The notes beneath the pieces are model-generated. The model saw only the letters and a program-made list of their open reading frames with translations, was not told the origin of the DNA and ran no database searches. A stretch of 64,000 nt of DNA from the NCBI GenBank assembly GCA_000711775.1, contig ARYC01000221.1:62001-126000 (forward strand). Direction: 5' to 3'. This stretch comes from Oxytricha trifallax. Its lineage: Eukaryota > Ciliophora > Spirotrichea > Sporadotrichida > Oxytrichidae. Position 1 is the first letter of the stretch, and the number at the start of each line of letters is the position of its first letter. Shown here in pieces: positions 33,278 through 44,092 of this stretch. The position numbers and the translations under genes are program-made.

Positions 33278-36200
33278 GTAGCATATCTAACTCTCGTCTT
33301 TTTATGTCAAGAGCAATATCATGCTATTTCTATTTTTCTCTTTGTATGTTGAATGTTTGCCCAAGTAATCTATTTCTCTCCTCCTTCCTATTTCTCATAA
33401 TTGGTCTCTTAAGTATATTTAAATCCATTTTATCATTTCTGAAGTCTACATTAGCTGAAATTTTTAACTTAATTTCTGGGTCATCATTATTATAGGCTGT
33501 ACTCACTTGTCTTCTTTTTTATGATGATCGAGGGTAGAGATTGTGAGACATTGTTGAATTAAACCTTTAAGTTCTTTGTAAGTTAATATTTTGAGAAGTA
33601 ATTTTATTGTAGCTACTACCATCAAAAGCCTTGCTCTCCAATTCTTTGAAATCAAATGGGATGGTTATAAATTGAAATTACATAAAGCTAATTGCTTTTT
33701 TACATAACTAAATGAATAATGCCTCTTAAAGATCAAACTAATTTTGAATTGGCTTATCAAATGTTTCCATCTCTGAATTAATTAATACTTGATTGGCTTT
33801 CCCACACTCCAATTGACCCTGCATTTCATCTCCCAAAGCTGGAAGTACTAATCTCTTATTAGCTAAATAATCTAAATAGTTATCTGGGTCGTCATTTTAG
33901 TAAGCCACTGATCTTAAATTCATCAATTAGCTCTAGGCTCTTTAATGAGTGGAAGTCAACGGCTTAACACTGTTTATATCATAAGCAAGAACAAGTTACT
34001 AATCATTTGAGTCTTTGGTTATTTTCTAGCGAATTTTCTGTAATAACTCATTTTTATTCATTTAGGTTATCTCTGATTTACGCACTTTGGAGTCTGAACC
34101 AAATGATAGCAAGTTCTTAAATCGATTTAAATCTTAAAATCTATTAAATACCTCTGGTTAAGAATGAATTTAGTTGGTTTCATTAGAATCAGTTATTAAA
34201 TATGAAATTTTCTAAAATTTCTGGTTATTTGAATGATCCTTTATAAAAATTTCTATTTTATTGTGGTCATAGTTATCAGATGCTAACTTAAGTTTATGTT
34301 TTAAGAATTCAATATACTTATCTTTATTTGAAATGTCTCTTTGCCTGTAGAAATAAAAAACAAACTTAATAAATTTTCCAGATTTAGTTTCTTACTCTAT
34401 TCTGAATCTTAGTTTAAGTATATCTCATCCTTAAACAAGTACTTTCTATTTTTGTATCTCTTATATAGATTAGTTTTCGTTTCTTAAGTTTAATTGAATC
34501 CTTCATTTTTTTCTATATGTTTTTCATTATACTGCTTTATGGGTAAGCTGTGTTTATTAAAATTGTCATAAATTCTTCTGATCATTGCTAGTTCTTCATC
34601 GTATTTTGTAGAATCTAAAGTTTTTAAATCGCCCTTTTTCAAGTCTGCTATTGAACTTTAAGAATCGTCTCTTCCATTGTTAAAAAAAATATAAAAAATA
34701 TAATGTGAGGACTGGGGTCACTGTCTTAATTCATAGGCGAAGGTTCATCGTTATTATGGTTTGTCAATTCTACTTACTAATTATTCTCAATGCTAGTTCC
34801 TTTAAAATCCTGATTGCCCTTTCCAATAAAAAGTCTAGTATCTTCCTATCTTTCTTTGCATAATTGAGGGGACATTAATTCTTAAGGAGGAGATGTAGTA
34901 GTATCTTTCATCTTAACTTCTTTAGATAAAAGTTAATTCTCATTAACCACTCTAGGTGAAGTTTTTACTTTTACTTTCTAAGCATCTGCGTTCCAATGAT
35001 AGAAAGGCATTTTCTTTCCTCGGGTTCTTAACATGTTTGAAGTAATCCATTGACCACTATCCGCTGAAACTGGGATTTAGTCTGTTGAAGAATGTTTTGA
35101 GTGATTATTATAATAATCTTATCTCTTGGTAATGGAAGCTTCGACAGCAGACTTCCTTTGAGTATTAAAGTGATTTATCAAACTTCCCTAGTGATAGTTA
35201 TTTTAATTGGGGGGGGGGGCAACACCTGAACCAGTAACTTTTTTTCATTTTCCTACCCTTCTTAAAATCCTGTAAATACATGACTAAGGTCAAATAAGGG
35301 CCAAGAAATCTGAATTTATCACTAAAATTTACCCTAGACTACTCCCTCGGGTAGAAAAAATTAAGTTTATATATAAATTTATCAGATAAATATTTAATAT
35401 TTTTAAAGGTTTTTTTTCAAAATATATTTTTTATTTTTCCTTGATTTTGATTAATATAAGTAGAACACAATTCAAATTCTATTGAGATATGCATAATAAG
35501 AAAGGGTAGGTGGTATATTTTATTATGGATTTGGTATACTACCCTATATTATTATGCATATCTCAATAGAATTTGAATTGTGTTCTACTTATATTAATCA
35601 AAATCAAGGAAAAATAAAAAATATATTTTGAAAAAAAACCTTTAAAAATATTAAATATTTATCTGATAAATTTATATATAAACTTAATTTTTTCTACCCG
35701 AGGGAGTAGTCTAGGGTAAATTTTAGTGATAAATTCAGATTTCTTGGCCCTTATTTGACCTTAGTCATGTATTTACAGGATTTTAAGAAGGGTAGGAAAA
35801 TGAAAAAAAGTTACTGGTTCAGGTGTTGCCCCCCCCCCTTTTAATTGAATGATTAAGGGCTAATTTAAAAATAATTTTACAAACTAACCCTGTAATGTGG
35901 ATTAAAATACAAGTTATACTTTTAAATTTTTAGGCTTATAGCTTTTTTAGAATGTATTGGATGATAAGAAGTGGCAGCTCCTGTAGAATTTAGTCTATTT
36001 TAAGGAAATTTATCAAGCTAATCTTTTTAATTATTAGACTAAATGTATTTCGTAAAATTAACTAGCTTGCCATTCTCAAATTACAATTCTTACTTCAAGT
36101 CTTGATTTAGTTTCATGAACTAATCTATGTTATTCAATTAATAATTCACTTCCTAAGAGAGAGTATTTTGTGGAATATTATTTAAAGCATTTCTTAATCC

Positions 36201-37174
36201 TTAAAGCTTTTGAATTTGACTTAGTTAGTCTTGGTTGTAATCTTCTACAATTCTCAATAATTTCTAAAAAAGGTAAATATTAATTTATAATTATATGTAT
36301 TTTTGGAAACAAATTATTTCTTCTGTTGTTCTTAATTCATCTCTTGGTTTTAATTTATGGCTCTATAAGAATTATTTGTCATCCCTCCCTCTTTATATGA
36401 TAAAGTAGTTAAGACTTATTCATTTCCCTAATTTGCGACTCCTCCTCCCTTAGCATCATTAAACGCAGATCTCCCTGTCAAATTCTTATATGGACTATTA
36501 TTTGTAGTTTTTATATCTTACTGAACAATGGGCATTCTCAAGATAGCAGATGCTGATATTTTACTCTTTGGACTTTTATTTTATTACTTATCATTTATGG
36601 GGGGATCCATCCCATACATTTCTTAAGTTTAGTTATTTTATCCATCTCTGAGGTCAAAGCTATTTAAATCATCAGTAATATTGAATTGCTTTTTCCCATT
36701 TGCATTTTATCCATTCTTGACTGTTTGATTAAATTTATTGAGTTAAACACTTACTTTTTTACTCTGGAATTGACTGTTATTTTAAGGGGACTAATAAGAA
36801 TGCTTGTATATTAATTCGTCAAAGACTGATTCCTTTTTCAAATGAGTAATGTGTTGATTAAATTTTTGATTTTTTTGTTAGTTCCCCACTCCACTTTAGT
36901 TATTAGGATTGTTGCTATACATGTAGAAAGTGTTTTTGCTGGAAGTTTTAGAATTTCCTCCGTTAATCCCACCCCCTATGTGAGATTGATTAACTTAAGT
37001 TTGTGAGCGATTTTAGATATGGAAGCTTTTCTAATCCACTTTCCATTTCGAAAGCTATTCCATAGATTTTTCTATTCCTTGTGTATCTTAATGCAAGTTT
37101 ATCCTTCGATTAACAGCTGAATCTTATTTAGATTAATAGCTTTACTAACTTTGCTTAGCTTGCTAATTTTTCAT
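33264..37174 (-). CDS. Large Gln/Asn-rich protein, function unknown
   Basis: ATG at 37174 (MKNQQAKQSQQSYQSKQDS) to TGA at 33264, roughly 1000 residues after removal of insertions. It is low-complexity Gln, Asn, Ser and Lys over most of its length, with helical segments (LLRIVEDYNQDQLSQIQKLQ) and a more ordered C-terminal region (LVLPALGDEMQGQLECGK, QEALFIQLCKKAISFMQFQF). The frame is preserved across three interruptions: a 56-bp IES (pointer ATTTCT), the foldback element at 35209-35838 (8-bp repeat TTTTAATT) and a 50-bp IES (pointer GTC). Other small breaks are likely near 34370 and 33690. TAA/TAG glutamine codons are very frequent. No domain is recognised. Confidence 0.6.
34670..34719. other. 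50-bp IES, pointer GTC
   Basis: GTC at 34667-34669 and 34717-34719. Joining gives EPSPMNQDSDDSQSSIADLKK in frame. Confidence 0.55.
35201..35846. mobile_element. Foldback element with poly-G/poly-C ends and 8-bp duplication
   Basis: The 630-bp element at 35209-35838 starts with 11 G and CAACACCTGAACC and ends with the complement and 10 C. Arms of about 290 bp are nearly identical inverted repeats around a ~50-bp loop near 35500-35550. It is flanked by the exact 8-bp repeat TTTTAATT (35201-35208, 35839-35846). Collapsing the repeat to one copy keeps the host frame (QSFNQNNYHQGSLINHF). No coding capacity. The 8-bp duplication is like that of the element at 2485-4627. Confidence 0.85.
36266..36321. 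other. 56-bp IES, pointer ATTTCT
   Basis: ATTTCT at 36260-36265 and 36316-36321. Deletion joins NQEQQKK to LLRIVEDYNQDQ in frame. Confidence 0.75.
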
Positions 37175-37282
37175 TTTTATTTTGAATCACTATAATATAG
37201 ACTTTGTTTGATATAATAAAATTGGATTAATAATCATCAGAGACATGCTAAAAATAAATTATATAATTGATTGTACTTAGAA

Positions 37283-39578
37283 ATGTCAAAAATTGTATCT
37301 ACAGCAGGGATGCTACCATTTGAAGTGGGCTAAGTTTGAAACATTTTCCCTAAACCCAAATAAATTGCATTGCGAAATACAATACCTCTAAAGCAATTTC
37401 AATAGTCAGGTTAGAACACACTCAATAGTTTTAACAATGGAAATAACTACGAGGAGGCTCAAGATTCAATTGATTCTCTAAAGAAACAGAAAAGTATCAA
37501 ATCACCTATAGTCAGAAGCCCATATTTAAAATCCAAATTTCATGATTAAAATTCACAAGATTAAGAATTCAAGAGTCACATGTTAATTTAATAACTGGAA
37601 TTGATAGAAGAAGTAAGCAATCAAATTGTAACTCAAGATTATTTTCAACCTAAACCCAAGATTTAAGGGAACGAAAGTGAAATGTAATAACTGGATTAGC
37701 ATTAAAATGAGAAGGAACAGAAACTATAACAACAAATGAAGTAAAGAATCAGTGCTAAAACTAGTTATGAATAGTTCAAAGAAAAGTAGAGACTAATTAA
37801 GAACAGCAATCAAAGAATCTCATTGACAGAAATTAGACAGATTATTTAAAATTAAGAAATACCAAGTGACACAAATTTAACAGAGTCTTAAAGAGATAGA
37901 TTTGTAGGACATAGATAGCCGTATCCTTAAAATTAAGTGTTAATTACAGAGATAGATGATTACATATATGAAGATAAGATATTCGTGCCAAGAGTCAAGA
38001 CAGGAAATTTTAATCATAAAATTAAGAATTAAACTAAGTCTAATTAACTTCAAAGCAGTAGCAGTTAAGACTTTAGAATTAGGCGAACAATAGATCTTGA
38101 ATAGTAGTAATTTGCAATAATTCCTAACCATCAAAATCAAGAATATAAATAATATTATATAATATTAAGTTGTTACCTAAAACACATAAGAGCTGTCATT
38201 TTCTTCTACTTTGCAAAATAACATGAATAAAATTGATATTTTGATAAAAAGGCCAAAATCAAATAATTAAATTGAAATGTTATTTTTTGGGACTAATGAT
38301 GTGTTTTAAAAGATAAGGAATTCTAACAATTTTTTTCAAAGCAAAAATAAATTTCTTATTTTTGCTTTACAAAAGTAACAGATAATCTATTTCTAAGGTC
38401 ATCAATCAATATCATCATATCAAGTATCAATCCATTTGAACAGAGAGGCATCATCGGGTTCAAAGTATTATTATAAGGGAGATATAATAGAATAATTCAT
38501 ATTATAAATTATAGGATGGTAATTTTCAAACTGCTATTATAGTAGACTGTAAGCTTTAATGCTATCCTACATAGTTGTTACGAAATGAAGGAAGTGTCAA
38601 TCCATAGAAATGAAAATGATATGGAAAATGCCTTTTAGAAACGAATAAGAATTTTCTTCCAAGTCAAGAAATTTAAGTTTACTCGCGAAGGATATTGATA
38701 GAACTCGACTAAAAAAAAGAATCTTGGTGTATCTTTTATCTGGAAATTTTTTTTATAGTATCTATCATTATTAAATCAATTCATTGGTCTTTGCAGATTG
38801 CTGGTTTAATTTGATTTTAAATATTGATAGATAAGATAAAATTAATTTGATTTTACTATTCCATTACCTCAAATCAAAGCTTCTTTCTCTTGATATTGAT
38901 AAATAATTCATTGATTTTCTAACTTCAGACTAATAACTTAGCAGACCAAGTACTAATCAAAAAAATCTTAGGAAACCCTAATCTTAAGAGGATATGTTTA
39001 AGAGACTTTCTTAAAAGAACTAGCAATAATTGCTCTAATAGCTGCCGTAAATGTAGGACATTTAGTTTATAGAACCAAGACTTAATGAATATAACTATAA
39101 AGATATAGCTGGAGTAGGAGGTTTCCCTTGTAGATAGCGTAGAACCTCAAATTATGCAGTAAGTCCTAAAATAAATCCAAAGTTGCTTTCTGATATGAAC
39201 CCTAAGTCTCCATTTATTCAAAGACTTTAGAATCAGCGACAGCTCTTAGTTAACTCAGGTTTTGGAAACAGCAAAACAGATATGCTAGTTGCCTCTATGC
39301 ACGAAGAACATTCAAACCTTTAATAGGATATGATTAAAAGCTAGAGCGTGTAGTAGCTTCATAATAATCCTAAATAGAAAGACTTGTTTAGATTTAAGTA
39401 TAATATGGCTTATAATAACTTGAAGAATCGAGTTACAAAAGAGGCCTTGTTCAAATAGTAGAAGGAATAATAAGGGGATAATAGATTGAGATAGAATAGA
39501 AATAGTGTAGTTCTGCCCTAAAAACAAGTCATTACAGCTTAGAACAGAATTAATTTCTAAACATATTATAGAAAATGA
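37283..39578 (+). CDS. Gln-rich protein of unknown function, several interruptions
   Basis: The first ATG at 37283 gives MSKIVSTAGMLPFEVGQV and then an in-frame TGA, so the start or an early break is uncertain. A long open Gln/Lys-rich frame follows from about 37345 (FPKPKQIALRNTIPLKQF) to about 38150 (EYKQY), and a second open block from about 38990 to TGA 39576-39578 (IEPRLNEYNYKDIAGVGGF, SDMNPKSPFIQRLQNQR). The ~800 bp between them are AT-rich with many TGAs and are probably one or more IESs, pointers not identified. No domain is recognised. The 5' end is divergent from the neighbour at 37174 with 108 bp between starts. Confidence 0.5.
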
Positions 39579-39658
39579 TCACATATTATAAACTAAATTT
39601 AGTTTACAAAAATTAAATGCACCAATAAAGATTGTTAATTAAATCAGATCATGTCATA

Positions 39659-40105
39659 ATGCCACAAGAATAGAAAGAGTAAATTCCCAATTAAAAAGTT
39701 ATAAGCAAATTACCAATAAAATCAATAAAAATGATTAAGAAAGATCAATCAACATCTCACCTTATATCTGCACGAAATTCCATTTCAAAACTTAACAATT
39801 TAATAAAGCAGTCAGATTAAGATATAAAATTGAAATATTTTTATTAAACGTTTTTGTTTTACTATATTTAGACTGCTTCTAACTTACAGCCATCACCAAT
39901 TAATGCTTCTTATTTAAAAGCTAGAATAATTTTGTAAGACAGCTTTGACAATTTAACAAACGAAAATATTAATGAAACTAGACTTATAAGTGACAGAGAA
40001 TTATAGAAGTAAGTGTACCAACACCAAAAATCACATAATGCTTTTAAAGTATCAATCTTCAAATCTGAAAACAAAATTAATTAAAATGACTCATAAGTGT
40101 ACTGA
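39659..40105 (+). CDS. Small basic Gln-rich protein, 148 aa
   Basis: ATG at 39659 (MPQEQKEQIPNQKVISKLP) to TGA at 40103-40105 in one frame. It is rich in Lys, Gln and Ser. A hydrophobic stretch near residues 60-75 (YFYQTFLFYYIQ) is out of character and may be an unremoved in-frame IES. No family recognised. It is convergent with the gene ending at 40210. Confidence 0.45.
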
Positions 40106-40209
40106 AAAATTACTTAGTAATTATTGCATGACAAAAGTTGTGGTCTTAATAAAAGCATAAAGTATATTAATTAAATTAAGAGTTAATTAAATTGGCAATA
40201 AAACTAGGA

Positions 40210-42328
40210 TCATTATTGTGATTGTTCTTTCTGAGGCTTAGATGGCTTGAATCTATGAATCTTATAGTCAAATTAGCGCATTTTACTGATTGTTCCATCT
40301 TTTTCATATAATAATTCATCCATGTCAGAAGTCTTATAGTAATTTTCTGCGATATATCTATCATTAACTGTTACTTTAATTATTTTCTTCTTTTAGTTGG
40401 CTTGGGCTTTCTCAGGAGTGTTATCAATTGGTTTGGCTTTAGTTATGAAAAAGTTTTGCTCTGGATCTTTTGAGTTTGCATCGTTTACTTATACTCGCTC
40501 GAGTCTCTCTACCTCTTAGTGAATATCTCCTTCTAATTCAAGTACTTTTATGCCCATGTCAGCTAAAAGATTTGGCTAGGATTAATCTTGATTTAGCATT
40601 TTATTTTTGGTGTTTCCTTCCAATTAGTGAAATTTAAATTAAAAAATGAGTAAAGGTTTTTTATAAACAATTCTTTTTCATTTTTTTTATTTTAAAGTTA
40701 ACTTTTAATGTTTATTATTTATTGAACAAATATGAATTTTAAGGTTAATTATTTTTCAAATTTTTATTTAATAGCATTTTGCTGAGCTCCTCCCTACCAG
40801 GTATAACACTGTGCTACCCAGCGCCTATTGTGAGCTTACTCTTCTCATCAATCTCTTAGAATCCATAGCTTTCAATCTTTTGCTGCTTTTATTCATAGAG
40901 TTCTCTCACAAACGAAATAGCTTAATCTTCGCTTTCAAAATAAGCAGCCACTCTCTTTCCCTCAGCTATAGCTTCAAAAGCAGGTTAATTATTCTCAATG
41001 AATTAAGTTCTTGCAAAAGCCAACTCCCTCACTTGCTATCTTTTCAATTCGTTCTCTACATTAACTTTCTTCTCGAATAGCTAAGTCTTTTCATAGACGT
41101 TGATTGAGGAAAGTCGTTGTTTGGTAGAAAGTGTTTAAGTCAACTTCTTTTAACTTCTGTCAGGGTTATTGGGGTTTCTTGTATCCCTCTATAGAGCCTC
41201 CTGAAAAACTTCCTTATCTACGAAAGAGTGCGTATGCTTGTTATAGACTTTATTAAGATCAACTGCTGGATCATTAGTTCTTTACATTGATTTATTACCA
41301 TGTACTTGTATAGCTTTGATGCTTTATTTATCACCCCATATCAACTCTTATTTTTGATTGAACTTAGCAAGTAGGACTCTTTTTTCCTTTCTGTTTTTAG
41401 TTAGCTCTAATTGATTCATCAAAGTCTCAACCTCTGCAAGTTCATTATTCTTTTCAGGCTTTTGTAAAGAATTTTCAGATCTTTTAGCTAAAGCTGTAGA
41501 ATTCTCATCTGGAGTTAAGTTGAACTTCTTGCCTTCACTTAGCATATCATTCATGAATATCTTAAATTAAAGTCCATTATTCTCAACCAAATCTGTGTAA
41601 ATGTAATCCAAACTTGAAAGTATGATTGAAGCTGAGTTATAGGTGGTAAAATCAAAATCATTAAGCTTCGGCTTTTACTATAAGTAAATCAAAATTATAA
41701 GAAGTTAATGAATTATAATAGATGGTTATTTGCTTCGAGTTCTCTGGATTATTTTCAATAGTCACATCCTCTTCAATTTATTTTAGTGACTAATTTTGAA
41801 GCATCGACCTTTGATATACTCCTAGCAGAACATTTTGTAAATCTCTTATGGATGCTTCTTTCTTGACTACACCATTGATAACTCTTGGTCTTACTTGAGA
41901 AGCAGTTTAATCTCGAAATGGGCAGGCATTTTTTTGTTAGCATTTAGCACATGTAGTTTCTTCTTTCACACCTAAATGTTCTCTCAACCTCTTACTTGCA
42001 ATCATTATATCCATATCACTCCTAAAACATAGGTTTAAATATTTAGGCTTATAATTTTAAGTTTCTAGACTTACACTTTCTTTCCTTTAGAGGGTTTTAC
42101 TTCAACGGGGCATTCCAATTTAGCAAGATGTTTCAACTCATTTTTAGGCATTCTCATTAAAACTAAATTGCTTCTCGGGATGTAGCTCTTCTGTAAATTA
42201 TATAAACCATCTTTCACCTAGCAATAAAATAGATCAAAATAATTAGTATTTACTTCTAATGGCGAATTATGTGATACTAATCTCTTCTTGAAAAATGTTT
42301 ATAATTGTGACTTGAATATCAGAGACAT
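40210..42328 (-). CDS. Zinc-knuckle protein, possibly mitochondrial, function unknown
   Basis: ATG at 42328 (MSLIFKSQLQTFFKKRLVSH), a basic, acid-free start compatible with a mitochondrial presequence. A GT-AG intron lies near 42018-42070. Then DIMIASKRLREHLGVKEE, a likely zinc knuckle CAKCQQKNACPFRD, a helical region, and a C-terminal basic/helical half (LRQ, FVRELYEQKQQKIESYGF, IKVTVNDRYIAENYYKTS, KMRQFDYKIHRFKP) ending at TGA 40210. Two IESs with 9-bp pointers are resolved. I do not recognise the family; the CxxC...C-P-F-R-D motif is the best handle. Confidence 0.65.
40613..40780. other. 168-bp IES, pointer TAGCATTTT (9 bp)
   Basis: The 9-bp repeat TAGCATTTT is at 40604-40612 and 40772-40780. 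Joining gives GREELSKMLNQDQSQPNLLADM in one frame. At 168 bp (3n) it is AT-rich and, left in place, runs the frame into TGA. Confidence 0.82.
41658..41694. other. 37-bp IES, pointer AAATCAAAA (9 bp)
   Basis: AAATCAAAA at 41649-41657 and 41686-41694. Joining gives LTSYNFDFTTYNSASIILSS in frame. Confidence 0.8.
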
Positions 42329-42492
42329 TTTATAGACCTATTTTTTTATTAAATCAAATTATATCAACCGTATATAGACTCTGTATCGTAACATTAAGTG
42401 ATGATGACATAGATCGTTGGTAATATCAAATCAAAGATGCTTAAATGATTATTAACTAGCGACTTTTATATTAAATAAACTAAGCTTAACAA

Positions 42493-42630
42493 ATGGGCAG
42501 TAATTTTATGATTAACTTTAGGTTTATCATACAACTATAGGGTAGAGCACAATTAGATAGAGCTCTTAAAAGAAAAGAGACAAGAAGATTAGGACAAGTA
42601 TATTTTTAATGCAAAAATAAACTCATATGA
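42493..42630 (+). CDS. Possible small ORF or gene fragment, 45 aa
   Basis: A short frame beginning MGSNFMINF and continuing into a charged helix GRAQLDRALKRKETRRLGQ, ending at TGA 42628-42630. It lies in the ~350-bp gap between two minus-strand genes. The MGS start could be N-myristoylated. It is too short to call a gene; it may be a displaced exon or a germline segment of another gene. Confidence 0.25.
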
Positions 42631-42684
42631 GATAAATAATGTGATTCGGTTATTTGTGCATATTTCCTCTATTGTTTTCTTCGT

Positions 42685-43870
42685 TCAGAACTTTTCCTCC
42701 TTAAGGCCGTCAATGAAGTAGAAGAAGGTTGGACCAGCATCTTCTTGATTGACATAGTAGCAGTAAGCGTAGGCACCATCAGTGTTGAACTCTTTTCCAG
42801 TGTAGATTTGGACTTCGTCGAACTTTTCAACGAGATGCTTAACGAAAGCAGTTGCTCCCTTTTGGAAAACTGGGATTCTTTCGGATTTTCCCTATTCTTC
42901 AAGGTACTTCTTGACCTTTGGGAGGAATGCCTTGACGTAAGCCATGAACTCACCTTTGCTAAGAGTGATCTCTTGGAGACCGAAAGCATCAACAATATCA
43001 ACAACGCTCACGGCATCTGAACTGCCACCAGCACCACCTTCTTCGTCGTTATCTATAGGACAAGAGTTTAGTATATGAGATACATTAGAGAAGTTTAAGC
43101 AAAGACAATGTTGAAAAGAGGACACCATGTTAAGGAGAATCAATGTTATCCTAGATTCCACTCTTTTTCAAACATCTCTTGCTTTTACGATAGAAATAGC
43201 TCACTTACCTTCAATACTAAACCGTAAATTTATTAATAAGTTCTAGAATTTAAAAATTCTGAGTTAAGTAAATATTTAATTGTAAAAAATATAAAATAAT
43301 CAATTTCCATTTCACTTCCCATCTAAAACAAGAAAAATGAATCCACAAAAAAATAAATTGTGAAGAGCATATAGGCAAACATTGATAACTCTTCTTTTTT
43401 TTACCATTTCAACTTTATTACATTCTTTGAGATTAAATTATTAAAAACATGAGAACTTTTATAAAATGTCTACTATAAATAATTTGTTTGATACTATTTT
43501 ATAAACAATTTTATCAAGTGTTATATTTAAAAGCAAATAAATGAACAAATTTTAATTACAAAAAATAAATATAATAGCTTAAATTAAATTCTAAAGGATA
43601 AGTTATTAGTATAGAAATCATTGTAACAAAGCTTGATTTTCACTATCCCCCCCATGATAACCAGAATTATTTTAGATTTTATCTACTTTTTTATTCATAA
43701 AATAAATTAAATAAATAAAGAGATTTTTAGGAATAAATACCGAAATCTTCAGCACCCTTGGTAACGAGTCTTGACTTAACAACAAGAATAGCGTCTTCGT
43801 ATTCGAGTTTTTGGGGGTATGAGTCGCTAACCATCTCATCACCAGTGACAATATCCTTGTATACCTTCAT
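42685..43870 (-). CDS. TPT1: Translationally controlled tumour protein (TCTP)
   Basis: 165 residues in two exons. Exon 1 (43741-43870) encodes MKVYKDIVTGDEMVSDSY and following residues; exon 2 (42685-43052) encodes the acidic DNDEEGG loop, VDIVDAFGLQE, SKGEFMAYVKAFLPKV and the C-terminal FYFIDGLKEEKF. The length and order match the ~170-aa TCTP family throughout. TCTP is an abundant cytosolic protein tied to growth, translation and calcium binding. The 688-bp gap between exons has GT-AG ends in phase, ten or more times longer than other introns here. Confidence 0.93.
43053..43740 (-). other. 688-bp GT-AG interval in TCTP (intron probably containing an IES)
   Basis: Splicing from GTATTTATTCC to CCTATAG joins EDF to DNDEEGG in phase. 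Other introns in the window are 28-80 nt, so this is an outlier. A TCCCCCCC run near 43645 resembles the C-rich ends of the transposable elements. An IES nested in a short intron would explain the size; its pointers were not found. Confidence 0.6.
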
Positions 43871-44092
43871 TGTTTATTTGCTAATACTCTATAATTAAAT
43901 TATGATTAAACAATCAACCTCTCACTATTTAATAAACCTGATGAGTTAAATTAGAATAATTATAATCGATTATAAGGTTTAGTATTGGGTCAACCCTTGA
44001 ATTTAAATTAACTATTTATTAATTAACTTAAGTTTTATACATCACTAATCAAAACAAAAATTAAATCAAACAAGAGTTTATCACTTCAAATT

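Noticed and set aside
42669..43020. Alternative frames over TCTP on both strands
   Set aside because: TCTP motifs fix the minus-strand frame; the others are Ser/Leu-rich shadows.
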